Assembly: GCA_011799875.1 (NCBI GenBank)
Contig: CM022302.1
Coordinates: 101,496,237-101,560,236, forward strand
Direction: 5' to 3'
From: Thinopyrum elongatum
Lineage: Eukaryota; Streptophyta; Magnoliopsida; Poales; Poaceae
Length of the DNA stretch: 64,000 nucleotides
Part shown: piece by piece, positions 37,360 through 46,412 of the stretch
Numbering within the stretch: position 1 is the stretch's first letter
Layout: the number at the start of each line of letters is the position of its first letter
The notes under the pieces: generated by a model
What the model saw: the letters and a program-made list of their open reading frames with translations, nothing else
Databases searched by the model: none
Told to the model about the DNA's origin: nothing
Made by a program: the position numbers and the translations under genes

Positions 37360-38147
37360 TGGGTGGTGTAATCCTATGCTGGCTCGAGTGCTAGACAGAT
37401 TTAAGAAACTCTTTGGAGCTCATCTTTTGGCCTGAAACACTAAGAACTAACCTGCCACAGCAGTGATGATTAATACAACGGAGTTCATTTGATCCATCTG
37501 ACAAAAATACCTATTGGGGAATAAGAATGAAAAGTAATCACCCACTGTTTCTACAGTGTTATTCAAGTATACCAGCTCCTCTATTTATTTGACTGTTGTT
37601 AGATTGGTTCATCCTGGTCTGATGTGTTAATGGAGTTGTTTCATTCCCTGTAGGCAGGAAAAAAAAGAATAATCTTGGTAAACTACAGTCTTCTGATCAC
37701 AATCTTACTTTTTTTTGTTAGTGGTTCCATTACTTTCTATTGAAAAATGCTCAATGGGCTAGGGAGTGGACCCTTTTAGTAAGTTATATGTATAATTGGA
37801 GATTACTTGATTTTCTCATCATTATCTGGTTAGCAATCCCTCACAAAATCAAGTGATAATACATGCAGCATGTATAAGACTAGGAGTATTGGATGGTTGT
37901 GATTCGGCAGTGCGTATTTTGGACGAAGTATGTAGTATGTATAGGGGTGATAGGTTGGGTGGGAACTTCTGCTCTAATTACTATGGTTGTAGTTAAATTA
38001 ATTTTTGGTTTAATTATGTATTTGGCACTGATCTTAATTTACTGGATAAATTATACAATAAAGTGGTTTGTGATTTTTTGGTTTTACACTATCCATCGTA
38101 ATAAATGAACTTATTATTCGCACTTCAGATATCATTCAGGATAGTGT
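37360..38147. other. AT-rich stretch left of the CACTA insertion; no gene seen
   Basis: No coding frame of interest. A frame at 37893-38108 is hydrophobic and low complexity and is not supported. The stretch ends in TGT (38145-38147), the left copy of the CACTA target duplication, and continued originally into 50711. Confidence 0.6.
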
Positions 38148-38208
38148 CACTAGTAGAAAACAGGGCTTTGATCCAGGCCGGGTAAGGGCATTAATCCCGG
38201 TTCACTCA

Positions 38209-38440
38209 TGAACCGGGACCAATGGGGGCATCAGTCCCGGTTTGTGAGGCCAGGGGGCCGGCCGGGCCTCGGGGGCCATTGGTCCCGGTTCGTCTGGCCC
38301 CATTGGTCCCGGTTCCAGACACGAACCGGGACCAATGGGCCTCGCTCCTGGCCCACAACCATTGGTCCCGGTTGGTAGCTGGAACCGGGACCAAATGGGG
38401 TCCTTTAGTCCCGGTTCTAGCCACAAACCGGGACCAAAGA
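38209..38440. repeat. Left subterminal repeat array of the CACTA element
   Basis: At least eight copies of GGTCCCGGTT or its complement AACCGGGACC, in both orientations, often as inverted pairs separated by 8-20 bases. Such arrays bind the element's own proteins in En/Spm-type transposons. They are followed by a TATA-like CTATATATACC (38447-38457), probably the promoter of the left genes. Confidence 0.9.
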
Positions 38441-38826
38441 GATGCCTATATATACCCCGCGAGCAGAACAGTGGAGTGCTCTGTTTTTTTGGCCGGCCGT
38501 GGGAGAGCTTTGTGGTGCTCTAGCTCACCTCCTATGCACATGAGGTGTTCGATGAAATGCCCGAGCAACAATTAAGCTTTCTCCTCTCGAAGCTCCTTGT
38601 CCAAACTCCATTTTCCTCAAGATTTGTCTAGGTTTGGCGGTCCGTCCTGTCCCGTCCCCGTCCTCACCGCCGTCGATCGCCCGTGCCGATCTCGTCACCG
38701 ACACCACCGTGGTGAGCCTCTTGTTCTTATCTTCTTTCTAAAAGAAAAAAGTTCTTACTTGTATGATTTAGATAGATACTTGTGTAATTTTCTTACTTTT
38801 ATTATTGTTTGTTATTATATAGTGCG

Positions 38827-39274
38827 ATGGTTTTGGTATCCGCCTCCGTCGGCCCTCGTCCTGTCTATGATTCGGATGTGGTATATATATTATCTTTTAT
38901 AACTATTAGTTTCATTTAGTGTTTATGACAATTATGCCGACCAACGTGACATAGATTTTTTTATCTAGGAGGTATGTGAACCGGAAATTCCAACCGACCC
39001 TATTGTCGAGAGGTTAAATTTAGTTGAAGAAGAAAACAATTACTTGAAGGAAAAATTGAAAAAAATTGAGGAGGAGAAGATGATATTGAAGTTGCATGTT
39101 GCGGATGTCGTCGATGATCACAAGATCAAGAAGGATGCAATGCGCTTGAAGATTAGAAAGTATAGAAAATATGCCATTCATACTGAGGCTTGGTATCATT
39201 ATGCCGTTGGATCAGTTGTTACCTTAGTTGCGATTATGATCGCATTTGTTGTTGCATTGAAATGTTTTAGATAG
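38827..39274 (+). CDS. Small coiled-coil, tail-anchored membrane protein encoded by the CACTA element
   Basis: Predicted from two exons, 38827-38880 and 38969-39274, joined in phase (donor GTG|GTATAT, acceptor TTATCTAG|GAG). The product has about 119 residues. Residues 1-30 are a short leader (MVLVSASVGPRP...). Residues about 35-70 are a charged coiled coil (EEENNYLKEKLKKIEEEK). Residues about 95-115 are one hydrophobic segment (VVTLVAIMIAFVVALKCF) ending four residues from the C-terminus. That is the layout of a tail-anchored protein. No enzymatic motif is seen. It lies between the left repeats and TNP2, on the same strand. Similar small frames are, as I recall, common in wheat CACTA elements. 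The frame is intact although its neighbours are broken. The start ATG is the first in a frame that fits the splice, and is not proven. Confidence 0.55.
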
Positions 39275-39446
39275 TTTCAATGTATGGTTTAATTAGATGC
39301 TCTGGAGAGCTATATGTTGTTGAATGAGAACTATGTATGTACTTTGGTTTTAATGTGATGATGAACTTCTATCAATTTGGTCACTTATCTATTCATGATG
39401 TTTTGTAATGGTTTTTTACACACTTAATTATATATAATGCACGCAG

Positions 39447-42400
39447 ATGAACCGGCAATGGATGTACGGTGACAGACGCACCTCCGAGTACATTAAGGGC
39501 GTGCATAATTTTCTCGAAGTGGCTCAGGCAAACAAGCAGAATGGTTTTATGTGTTGTCCATGCCATATATGTGGGAATACAAAGTCTTACTCTGACTCGA
39601 AAACCCTTCACACCCACCTGCTTTATAAGGGTTTCATGCCACACTATAATGTTTGGACCAAGCACGGAGAAAGAGGGGTTATGATGGAAGACAGCGAAGA
39701 AGAAGAGGATGATGACACCTATGTGCCCCCTGAATACAGTGATGCTGCGACGGGGAAGCTGAAGATCAAGAGGAACCAGACAATGTGCCAGATGATGATC
39801 TTCGCCGGGTCATTGTTGATGCAAAGAGACAATGCAAAAGTGAAAAGGAGAAGTTGAATTTCGATCGCATGTTAGAGGATCACAAAAAAGGGTTGTACCC
39901 CAATTGCGAAGATGGCAACACAAAACTCGGTACCACACTGGAATTGCTGCAGTGGAAGGCAGAGAATGGTGTATCTGACAAAGGATTTGAAAGGCTACTA
40001 AAAATATTGAAGAAGAAGCTTCCAAAGGATAACGAATTGCCCGACAGTACGTACGCAACAAAGAAGGTTGTATGCCCTCTAGGATTGGAGGTGCAGAAGA
40101 TACATGCATGCCCTAATGACTGCATCCTCTACCGCAGTGCATACGAGGATTTGAACGAATGCCCGGTATGCGGTGCATTGCGGTATAAGATCAGACGAGA
40201 TGACCCTGGTGATGTTGACGGCGAGCGCTCCAGGAAGAGGTTTCCTGCCAAGGTGATGTGGTATGCTCCTATAATACCACGGTTGAAACGTCTGTTCAGA
40301 AACAAAGAGCATGCCAAGTTGATGCGATGGCACAAAGAGGACCGTAAGAAAGACGGGAAGTTGAGAGCACCCGCTGACGGGTCGCAGTGGAGAAAATTGA
40401 GAGAAAGTGGGGGGACTTTGCAGGTGATGCAAGGAACGTATGGTTTGGTTTAAGCGCGGATGGCATTAATCCTTTTGGGGAGCAGAGCAGCAATCATAGC
40501 ACCTGGCCTGTGACTCTATGTATCTATAAACTTCCTCCTTGGCTGTGCATGAAGCGGAATTTCATTATTATGCCAGTTCTCATCCAAGGCCCTAAGCAAC
40601 CCGGCAACGACATTGATGTGTACCTAAGGCCATTAGTTGAAGAACTTTTACAGCTGTGGAATGGAAAAGGTGTACGTGTGTGGGATAAGCAAGACCAGCA
40701 GGAATTTGACCTACATGCGTTGCTGTTTGTAACCATCAATGATTGGCCTGCTCTCAGTAACCTTTCAGGATAGACAAACAAGGGATACCACGCATGCACA
40801 CACTGTTTAGATGACACCGAAAGTATATATTTGGACAAACGCAAGAAGAATGTGTACCTGGGGCATCGTCGATTTCTTTCGACCAACCATCAATGTCGAA
40901 AGAAAGGCAAGCATTTCAAAGGCGAGGCAGATCACCGGAGGAAGCCCGCTGTCCGTACTGGTGATCACATACTTGCTATGGTCAATGATTTACAAGTAAT
41001 CTTTGGAAAGGGTCCCGGCAGACTATCTGTTCCGAATGACGCTGAGGGACGCGCACCCATGTGGAAGAAGAAATCTATATTTTGGGACCTACCCTATTGG
41101 AAAGACCTAGAGGTCCGCTCTGCAATCGACGTGATGCACGTGACGAAGAATCTTTGCATGAACCTGCTTGGCTTCTTGGGCGTGTATGGGAAGACAAAAG
41201 ATACATCGGAGGCACGGGAGGACCAGCAACGTGTGCACGAAAAAGACGGCATGCCTCCAAAGCAGTATGAAAGTCCTGCCAGCTACGCTCTTACCAAAGA
41301 AGAGAAGGAAATCTTCTTTGAATGCCTGCTCAGTATGAAGGTCCCGTCTAGCATCTCGTCGAATATAATGGGAATAATAAATATGGCAGAGAAAAAGTTC
41401 CAGAACCTAAAGTCTCATGACTGCCACGTGATTATGACGCAACTACTTCCGGTTGCATTGAGGGGGCTTCTACCGGAAAACGTTCGATTAGCCATTGTGA
41501 AGCTATGTGCATTCCTCAATGCAATCTCTCAGAAGGTGATCGATCCAGAAATCCTACCAAGGTTAAGGAGTGATCTGGCGCAATGTCTTATCAGTTTTGA
41601 GCTGGTGTTCCCACCATCCTTCTTCAACATCATGATGCACATCCTAGTTCATCTAGTCGATGAGATTGTCATTCTGGGCCCTGTATTTCTACACAATATG
41701 TTCCCCTTTGAGAGGTTCATGGGAGTCTTAAAGAAATATGTTCATAACCGCGCTAGGCCAGAAGGAAGCATCTCCACGGGCCATCAAACAGAGGAGGTCA
41801 TTGGGTTTTGTGTTGACTTCATTCCTGACCTTAAGAAGATTGGTCTCCCTCAATCCCGGTATGAGGGGAGACTGACTGGAAAAGGCACGCTAGGAGCGGA
41901 CTCAATAATATGTTGGGACGGGCATTCTTGGTCTTAAGCACACTACACAGTTCTACAGAATTCTACCTTGGTAACCCCGTATGTCGATGAACACAAGAAT
42001 ATTATGCGCTCCAAACACCCGGAGCAGTGTGACGACTGGATTACATGTGAACACATCAGGAATTTTGGCAGTTGGTTGCAAACACATCTCATGGGTGACA
42101 ACGCTGTTTCTGATGAGCTGTACTCGTTAGCCAGGGGACCATCTTCGACTGTATTGACTTACAAAGGGTACGAGATAAATGGGAATACATTTTACACGAT
42201 CACCCAAGATCAAAAGAGCACCAACCAAAATAGCGGTGTCCGCTTTGATGCAGCAACCAAGAGGGGAAAGGACACATATTATGGTTACATAGTGGACATA
42301 TGGGAACTTGACTATGGACATGATTTTAAGGTCCCTTTGTTTCAGTGCAAATGGGTCAATCTGTCAGGAGGCGGGGTACAGGTAGACCCACAGTACGGAA

Positions 42401-42744
42401 TGACAACAGTGGATTTGAACAATCTTGGGTACATAGACGAAACATTCGTCCTAGCCAATGATGTGGCACAGGTTTTCTATGTGAAGGACATGTCTACCAA
42501 ACCGAGAAAAAGAAAAGATAAGGAAGCGAATACATCATACGATGAGCCAAAGCGCCACATAGTTCTTTCAGGAAAAAGAGACATCGTGGGATTGGAGGGC
42601 AAGACAGACATGTCTGAAGATTATGAAAAGTTTCATGAAATTCCTCCCTTCAAAGTCAAGGCTGACCCAAGCACACTGTTAAACGATGAAGATTATCCAT
42701 GGTTACGGCGCAATAAGCAAAGGACACAAGCGAAGAAAAAGTGA
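39447..42744 (+). pseudogene. TNP2-type CACTA transposase, broken
   Basis: The product family cuts and moves CACTA elements by binding their ends. Domains in order: an N-terminal transposase-associated zinc-binding region (CCPCHICGNTKSYSD, from 39447); a linker and TNP2 core at 39790-40450 with cysteine motifs (CPLGLEVQKIHACPNDC, then NECPVCG); the TNP2 core continuing at 40387-40900 (DGINPFGEQSSNHSTWPV, PPWLCMKRNFIIMPVLIQGP) up to THC in CTHCLDD; a DUF4218 region at 41580-41760 (HNMFPFERFMGVLKKYVHNR); and a DUF4216-like region at 42280-42360 (GYIVDIWELDYG...PLFQCKWVN). Defects: a frameshift near 39780, another near 40390, an in-frame TAG at 40771-40773 (family has Gln there, SGQTNKGY) and an in-frame TAA at 41935-41937 before AHYTVLQNSTL. 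Length is normal for the family. Confidence 0.9.
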
Positions 42745-42814
42745 AGACTTTCTCTCCACAACTATTATGATGATGCCTTTGATCTAGAATATCACTACAG
42801 TTACATGTGAAGAA

Positions 42815-43331
42815 ATGAAATGCCTTTTGTAACAGATGAGTTTTCGTATGAAACCCTGATACTTCAAAAGAGATTGTCCGTTTTGTACACGAAGTGCATC
42901 CAGTTTTTGCCGTAACCCTCTCAACTTTTTAAAACATGCTATGTGGGTGAAATGATGATACCATGCCAACTTTCAACCTTTTCAGAGTTCATATGTAGTG
43001 CTTTTCAATTTCAGGGTCATTTAGCTCAAAAAAAATCAGTAAATGCATGAAAAATACCAAATGAAGTCAGAAAAAGTTGAAAATTGATGATGTGGCTTTG
43101 AATGGTGCATTTTGAACACACAAAAAGTCTAGAGTTCAAATAAGTTCAAAAAAAATGAAATCCCTTTGTAACAGATGAGTTTTCGTCCGAAACCCTGATA
43201 CTTCGAAAGAGATTATCCATTTTGTACACGAAGTGCATCCAGTTTTTGCCGTAACCCTCTCAACTTTTTAGCACATGCTATGTGGGTGAAATGATGATAC
43301 CATGCCAACTTTCAACCTTTTCAGAGTTTAT
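42815..43331 (+). repeat. Direct duplication of about 180 bp inside the CACTA element
   Basis: Two copies, 42815-43000 and 43157-43331, start near GAAATGCC(T)TTTGTAACAGATGAG and share 'agtgcatccagtttttgcc' and 'gggtgaaatgatgatacc'. They are offset by about 340 bp with a few substitutions. They follow the end of TNP2 and have no coding frame. Confidence 0.85.
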
Positions 43332-43339
43332 TTGTATTG

Positions 43340-44010
43340 CTTTTCAATTTCAGGGTCATTTAGCTCAAAGAATGAACTAATAGCAAAAAGAATGAACTAA
43401 AAATAATCAATTAAAATATTCTGTTATGATCAACTAAAACAAAACTATAATATTCTCCAATAGCAAAAAGAATCAACTAAAAAGCTTTTATAAAACTCTA
43501 ATAGCAAAAGGAATCAACTGAAAAGCTTTTATAAACCTCTAGTATTTTTGAAACTAAAATTATATAAAATTTATGCAACTAAAATTATCAAAGTTTTTTC
43601 TGTTTAAAACATTAATAGCAAAAAGAATTTTCATAAAGAAATTTTTTGTTAGAAACTTTAATAGCAAACTAAAATAACAAAATCCGTTTTTGATTAAAAC
43701 AAACATTTAAAATAACCTAAAAATTACCAAATTGAATATAATGATAAAACACAGTAATATTAAATAGCAGGAAAAAGAATCACTCAAAAATCTATTTTTA
43801 TAGTAAAGTTATTCACAAACTAGTGATTCACACAAATTTAAAAGAATTCAAATTTAAATTATTCAAATTTGAAAACTAATGGCACTAAAAAGAAAGTTTA
43901 TAATTTTTGTGACATAAAAGCAAAAAAGAATCACTGAAAAACTGTAAGTATTTAGTTAGTACAAAAAAAAGCATGAAAGAAAACAAAAAAACTGGAAAAA
44001 AAATTAAAAA
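43340..44010. other. A-rich spacer of the CACTA element
   Basis: Low-complexity A-rich sequence with imperfect repeats of 'agcaaaaagaatcaac' (for example 43380, 43450, 43500, 43615). No gene is seen. It separates the TNP2 half of the element from the second promoter-like module. Confidence 0.7.
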
Positions 44011-44218
44011 AATGCCGCCTACTGGGCCACCACGGCCTGAATACGACTAGAAACCCATTGGGCCAGGATTCAGGCCCGCAGCAGGCCCAGTAGGCCCACA
44101 GGCAGAGGAGTGTGCGATTAGGCTCGTAAGCCTGCAGTTGAGAGGAGCTCGAGAGGGTCAGCGCAGCAGCGCTTATAAACAACTCTCGAGCCCTCTCAGC
44201 TAGCGAGGTGGGACTAAA

Positions 44219-44480
44219 CTTTTGGCCCCGGGCAGGAGCACAAGGCCATTGGTCCCGGTTCGTGCCACCAACCGGGACCAATGCCCACCTTTGGTCCCGG
44301 TTCGTGGCACCAAACGGGACCAATGCCCACCTTTGGTCCCAGTTCGTGCCACCAACCGGGACCAAAGGTCTCTGCTTCCCGCCCTTTGGGCTGCTGAAAA
44401 GAGACCTTTGGTCCCGGTTCGTGGCACGAACCGGGACCAAAGCCCCCCGAACCGGGACCAAAGGGTTGGGTATATAACCA
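44219..44480 (+). promoter_or_regulatory. Internal subterminal-type repeat array and TATA box in the CACTA element
   Basis: From 44238 to 44465 there are about eight GGTCCCGGTT/AACCGGGACC motifs, arranged as inverted pairs with 'cgtg(c/g)ca' spacers. This is the same motif as at the element's ends, but here it is 6 kb inside. The last motif is followed by GGGTATATAACC (about 44468-44479) and a transcription-start-like region. The left end of the element has the same order (array, then CTATATATACC). It probably serves as the promoter of the second gene and of the hairpin; a fusion of two CACTA elements is the alternative. Confidence 0.6.
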
Positions 44481-44509
44481 ACACTTGTAAAAAAATTCAT
44501 TTTCATCTC

Positions 44510-44800
44510 GCAGTTGCCGCCCCCGACGACGCCGACCTCCTCGGCGCCGCCAGGCTGCCCCGACACCGTCGCCCGTGCCCCTGCCCCGCCCCCGAACCCA
44601 CGCCGACGCCGTCCGCCGCCCACGCCGTCGCCGTCCCCGAGCGCGCCCGGCCGCGCCCCTGCGCCCCGGCCCGCCCCCACCGTCGCCGTCATCGCCGCCC
44701 GGCCACACCCCTGCCCCGGCCCGACCCACCGTCGCCGTCGCCGACGCCCTCGCCGCCCCCGCCGTCGCCCTTGCCGGCCGCCCCCGCTGTGAGCCGCCGC
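44510..44800. other. GC-rich leader with CCG/CCC repeats
   Basis: Simple GC-rich sequence ('cgccgtc', 'cccccgc') downstream of the internal TATA box. Several long frames in both strands result from the base composition. It is likely a 5' untranslated leader; no protein is called. Confidence 0.5.
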
Positions 44801-44804
44801 CGCC

Positions 44805-45110
44805 CATTTTTTTTCATTTTTTATATGATGATTTTTTTGTTCATATATATATAATGTATATATGTATGTATGTGGCTATATGTATGTATGGATGTTCATA
44901 TTTATATGTATTAATTTTTTTGTTCATAGCATTTTTTTATTCATATATGTAATTTTTTTGTTCATATGTGTATTAATTTTTTTGTTCATAGAATTTTTTT
45001 GTTCATATATATTTTTTTTTTCATAGCATTTTTTTTCCATGTATATATTTATGTGGCTATGTATGTATAGATGGATATCATTTTTTTCCATGTATGTATG
45101 TTGTTGTCGA
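44805..45110. repeat. TTTTTTGTTCATATAT low-complexity repeats
   Basis: T-rich repeats of 'ttttttgttcatatat' and 'atgtatgtat' units. No coding content. Confidence 0.8.
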
Positions 45111-45414
45111 TATAACCCCTCCCCGATAACTTCGACATGAGGGGGAGGGGGGGTCGATATACCCCCTCCCCGATAACATTTTTTTTCTAAGTTACTAAGG
45201 TAAAATGTTCACCCCCCTCTCGATATACCGGGCGACCAACTCTCGAGGCCACCCAAACCCTAGAAAAAAAGCGTTGTCGATCTCCTACCCCCTCCCGCCT
45301 CTACCCGACAAACTCTCGAGGCCACCCAAACCACTAGAAGAAAACACCGGTAACTTCGACATGAGGGGGGACGTCGATCAACCCCCTCTCGCCCGAACAA
45401 GTCTATGTATCATT

Positions 45415-45625
45415 TTATATCGCGGTGGACATATATCAAAGTTTGATCATATGTCAAAGTTTGAATTTTGACATATGCAACATTTGATTATATATCAAAG
45501 TTTGATCATATGTCCAAGTTTGAATTTTGACATATGCAACATTTGATCATATGTCAAAGTTTGAATTTTGACATATGCAACAATATTTGATCATATGTCA
45601 AAGTTTGACTTTTGCCATAGATTTA
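45415..45625. repeat. Tandem repeats with CATATGTCAAA dyads
   Basis: Units of 'catatgtcaaagtttgaattttgacatatgcaacatttgat' occur about four times with small differences. Within a unit, CATATGTCAAA and TTTTGACATATG are complementary, so each unit can fold into a small hairpin. The block lies directly upstream of the SNF2 hairpin. Confidence 0.85.
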
Positions 45626-45667
45626 TCAAGAATGCCCCCATTATGGATGTGCACAAGTTAATCCAAT

Positions 45668-46068
45668 TTTTTTTCTGATCTCATCTATATATATATTCTT
45701 CTATATGTCACGTTGTCTGTCAAAGTATTGAAGAAATCCATGGCTTCATCATTAGCCGGAAGTAACAGGCGTATGATGCTACGAAGCTCTTCAAAGTTGT
45801 TTTGGAACGGAGTTCCGGATAGAATAATTCGCTTTTTGGTATGAATTTCAGCAAAGGCCTTCCAAATAGCGATATTCGGAAGGCTCTTGCTGAACTTCAT
45901 ACCAAAAAACTAATTATCCTATCCGGGACTCCGTTCCAAAACAATTTTGGAGAGCTTCGTACCATTATGCGCCTGTTACTTCCGGCTAATGATGAAGCCA
46001 TGGTTTTCTTGAATCCTTTGACACTAGACAACGTGACATATAGAAGGGTAGATGAGATCAGGAAAAAT
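45668..46068. repeat. Loopless inverted repeat of a SNF2-ATPase gene fragment
   Basis: The left arm (45668-45869) and right arm (45870-46068) are complementary over about 200 bp, with roughly 20 mismatches and two small gaps when aligned by eye. There is no spacer at the centre (ATAGCGATAT). Read outward from the centre, both arms encode the same SNF2 segment. The right arm on plus gives KALAELHTKKLIILSGTPFQ, then NNFGELRTIMRLLLPANDEA. The left arm on minus gives KAFAEIHTKKRIILSGTPFQ, then NNFEELRSIIRLLLPANDEA. A transcript from either strand would fold into a long double-stranded RNA. Confidence 0.92.
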
Positions 46069-46140
46069 ATGGACCATTTTCTGCACATCCAGAATGGCGC
46101 CATTTTGTTAAATCCCTTAAAGGTTAAGAGAATCCCCCCC
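45870..46140 (+). pseudogene. Captured SNF2 chromatin-remodeller fragment, CLASSY/DRD1-like
   Basis: The plus-strand frame contains LSGTPFQNNF, the SNF2 helicase motif III region. After a jump it reads DEIRKNMDHFLHIQNGAILL followed by NPLKVKR. In CLASSY-type proteins, as remembered, the corresponding order is 'ILSGTPFQNNF.EL', later an 'EIR...VHIHNGDIL' stretch and 'LNPL'. Two internal parts seem deleted here. The FQNNF form and HI.NG.IL together favour the CLASSY/DRD1 subfamily over other SNF2 proteins. CLASSY proteins recruit RNA polymerase IV for RNA-directed DNA methylation. The part from 45870 to 46068 is also the right arm of the inverted repeat. It is not a gene by itself, and no start or splice signals are evident. 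Confidence 0.6.
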
Positions 46141-46412
46141 CCCTCTCGCCCGACCAAACCCTAGAAGCGTTGCCGAGACCACCCCAAACCCTAGAAGCGT
46201 CGAGGCCACCCAAATTTACCAAGTTAAAAGAGCATTGTCGAGGCCACCCCAAACCGTAGAAGCGTTGTCGAGGCCACCCCAAACCGTAGAAGCGTCGAGG
46301 CCACTAATATGATTCCTTGTTGTGATTAGCTAGCTAGGTCTATGTTTGCCACTAATATATCCATCTCTCATGTTTGTATATTAATTGCCATGTTGTAATA
46401 TTTGCAGAAACT

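Larger units (their letters stand above)
45245..46310 (+). repeat. Dispersed repeat TCGAGGCCACCCCAAACC flanking the hairpin
   Basis: The unit 'cgaggccaccccaaaccctagaagcg' or a close variant occurs at 45255, 45318, 46171, 46202, 46237, 46270 and 46297. It lies on both sides of the SNF2 inverted repeat, all in the same orientation. It may mark the ends of the captured segment or a local duplication. Confidence 0.75.

Noticed and set aside
43952..44854. Frames of 197-246 residues around the internal CACTA repeat array
   Set aside because: They translate the AACCGGGACC repeats and the CCG-rich leader and have no protein domain.
45685..45900. Minus-strand SNF2 frame as an independent gene
   Set aside because: It is the left arm of the inverted repeat, is only a fragment and runs through the centre into the other arm.
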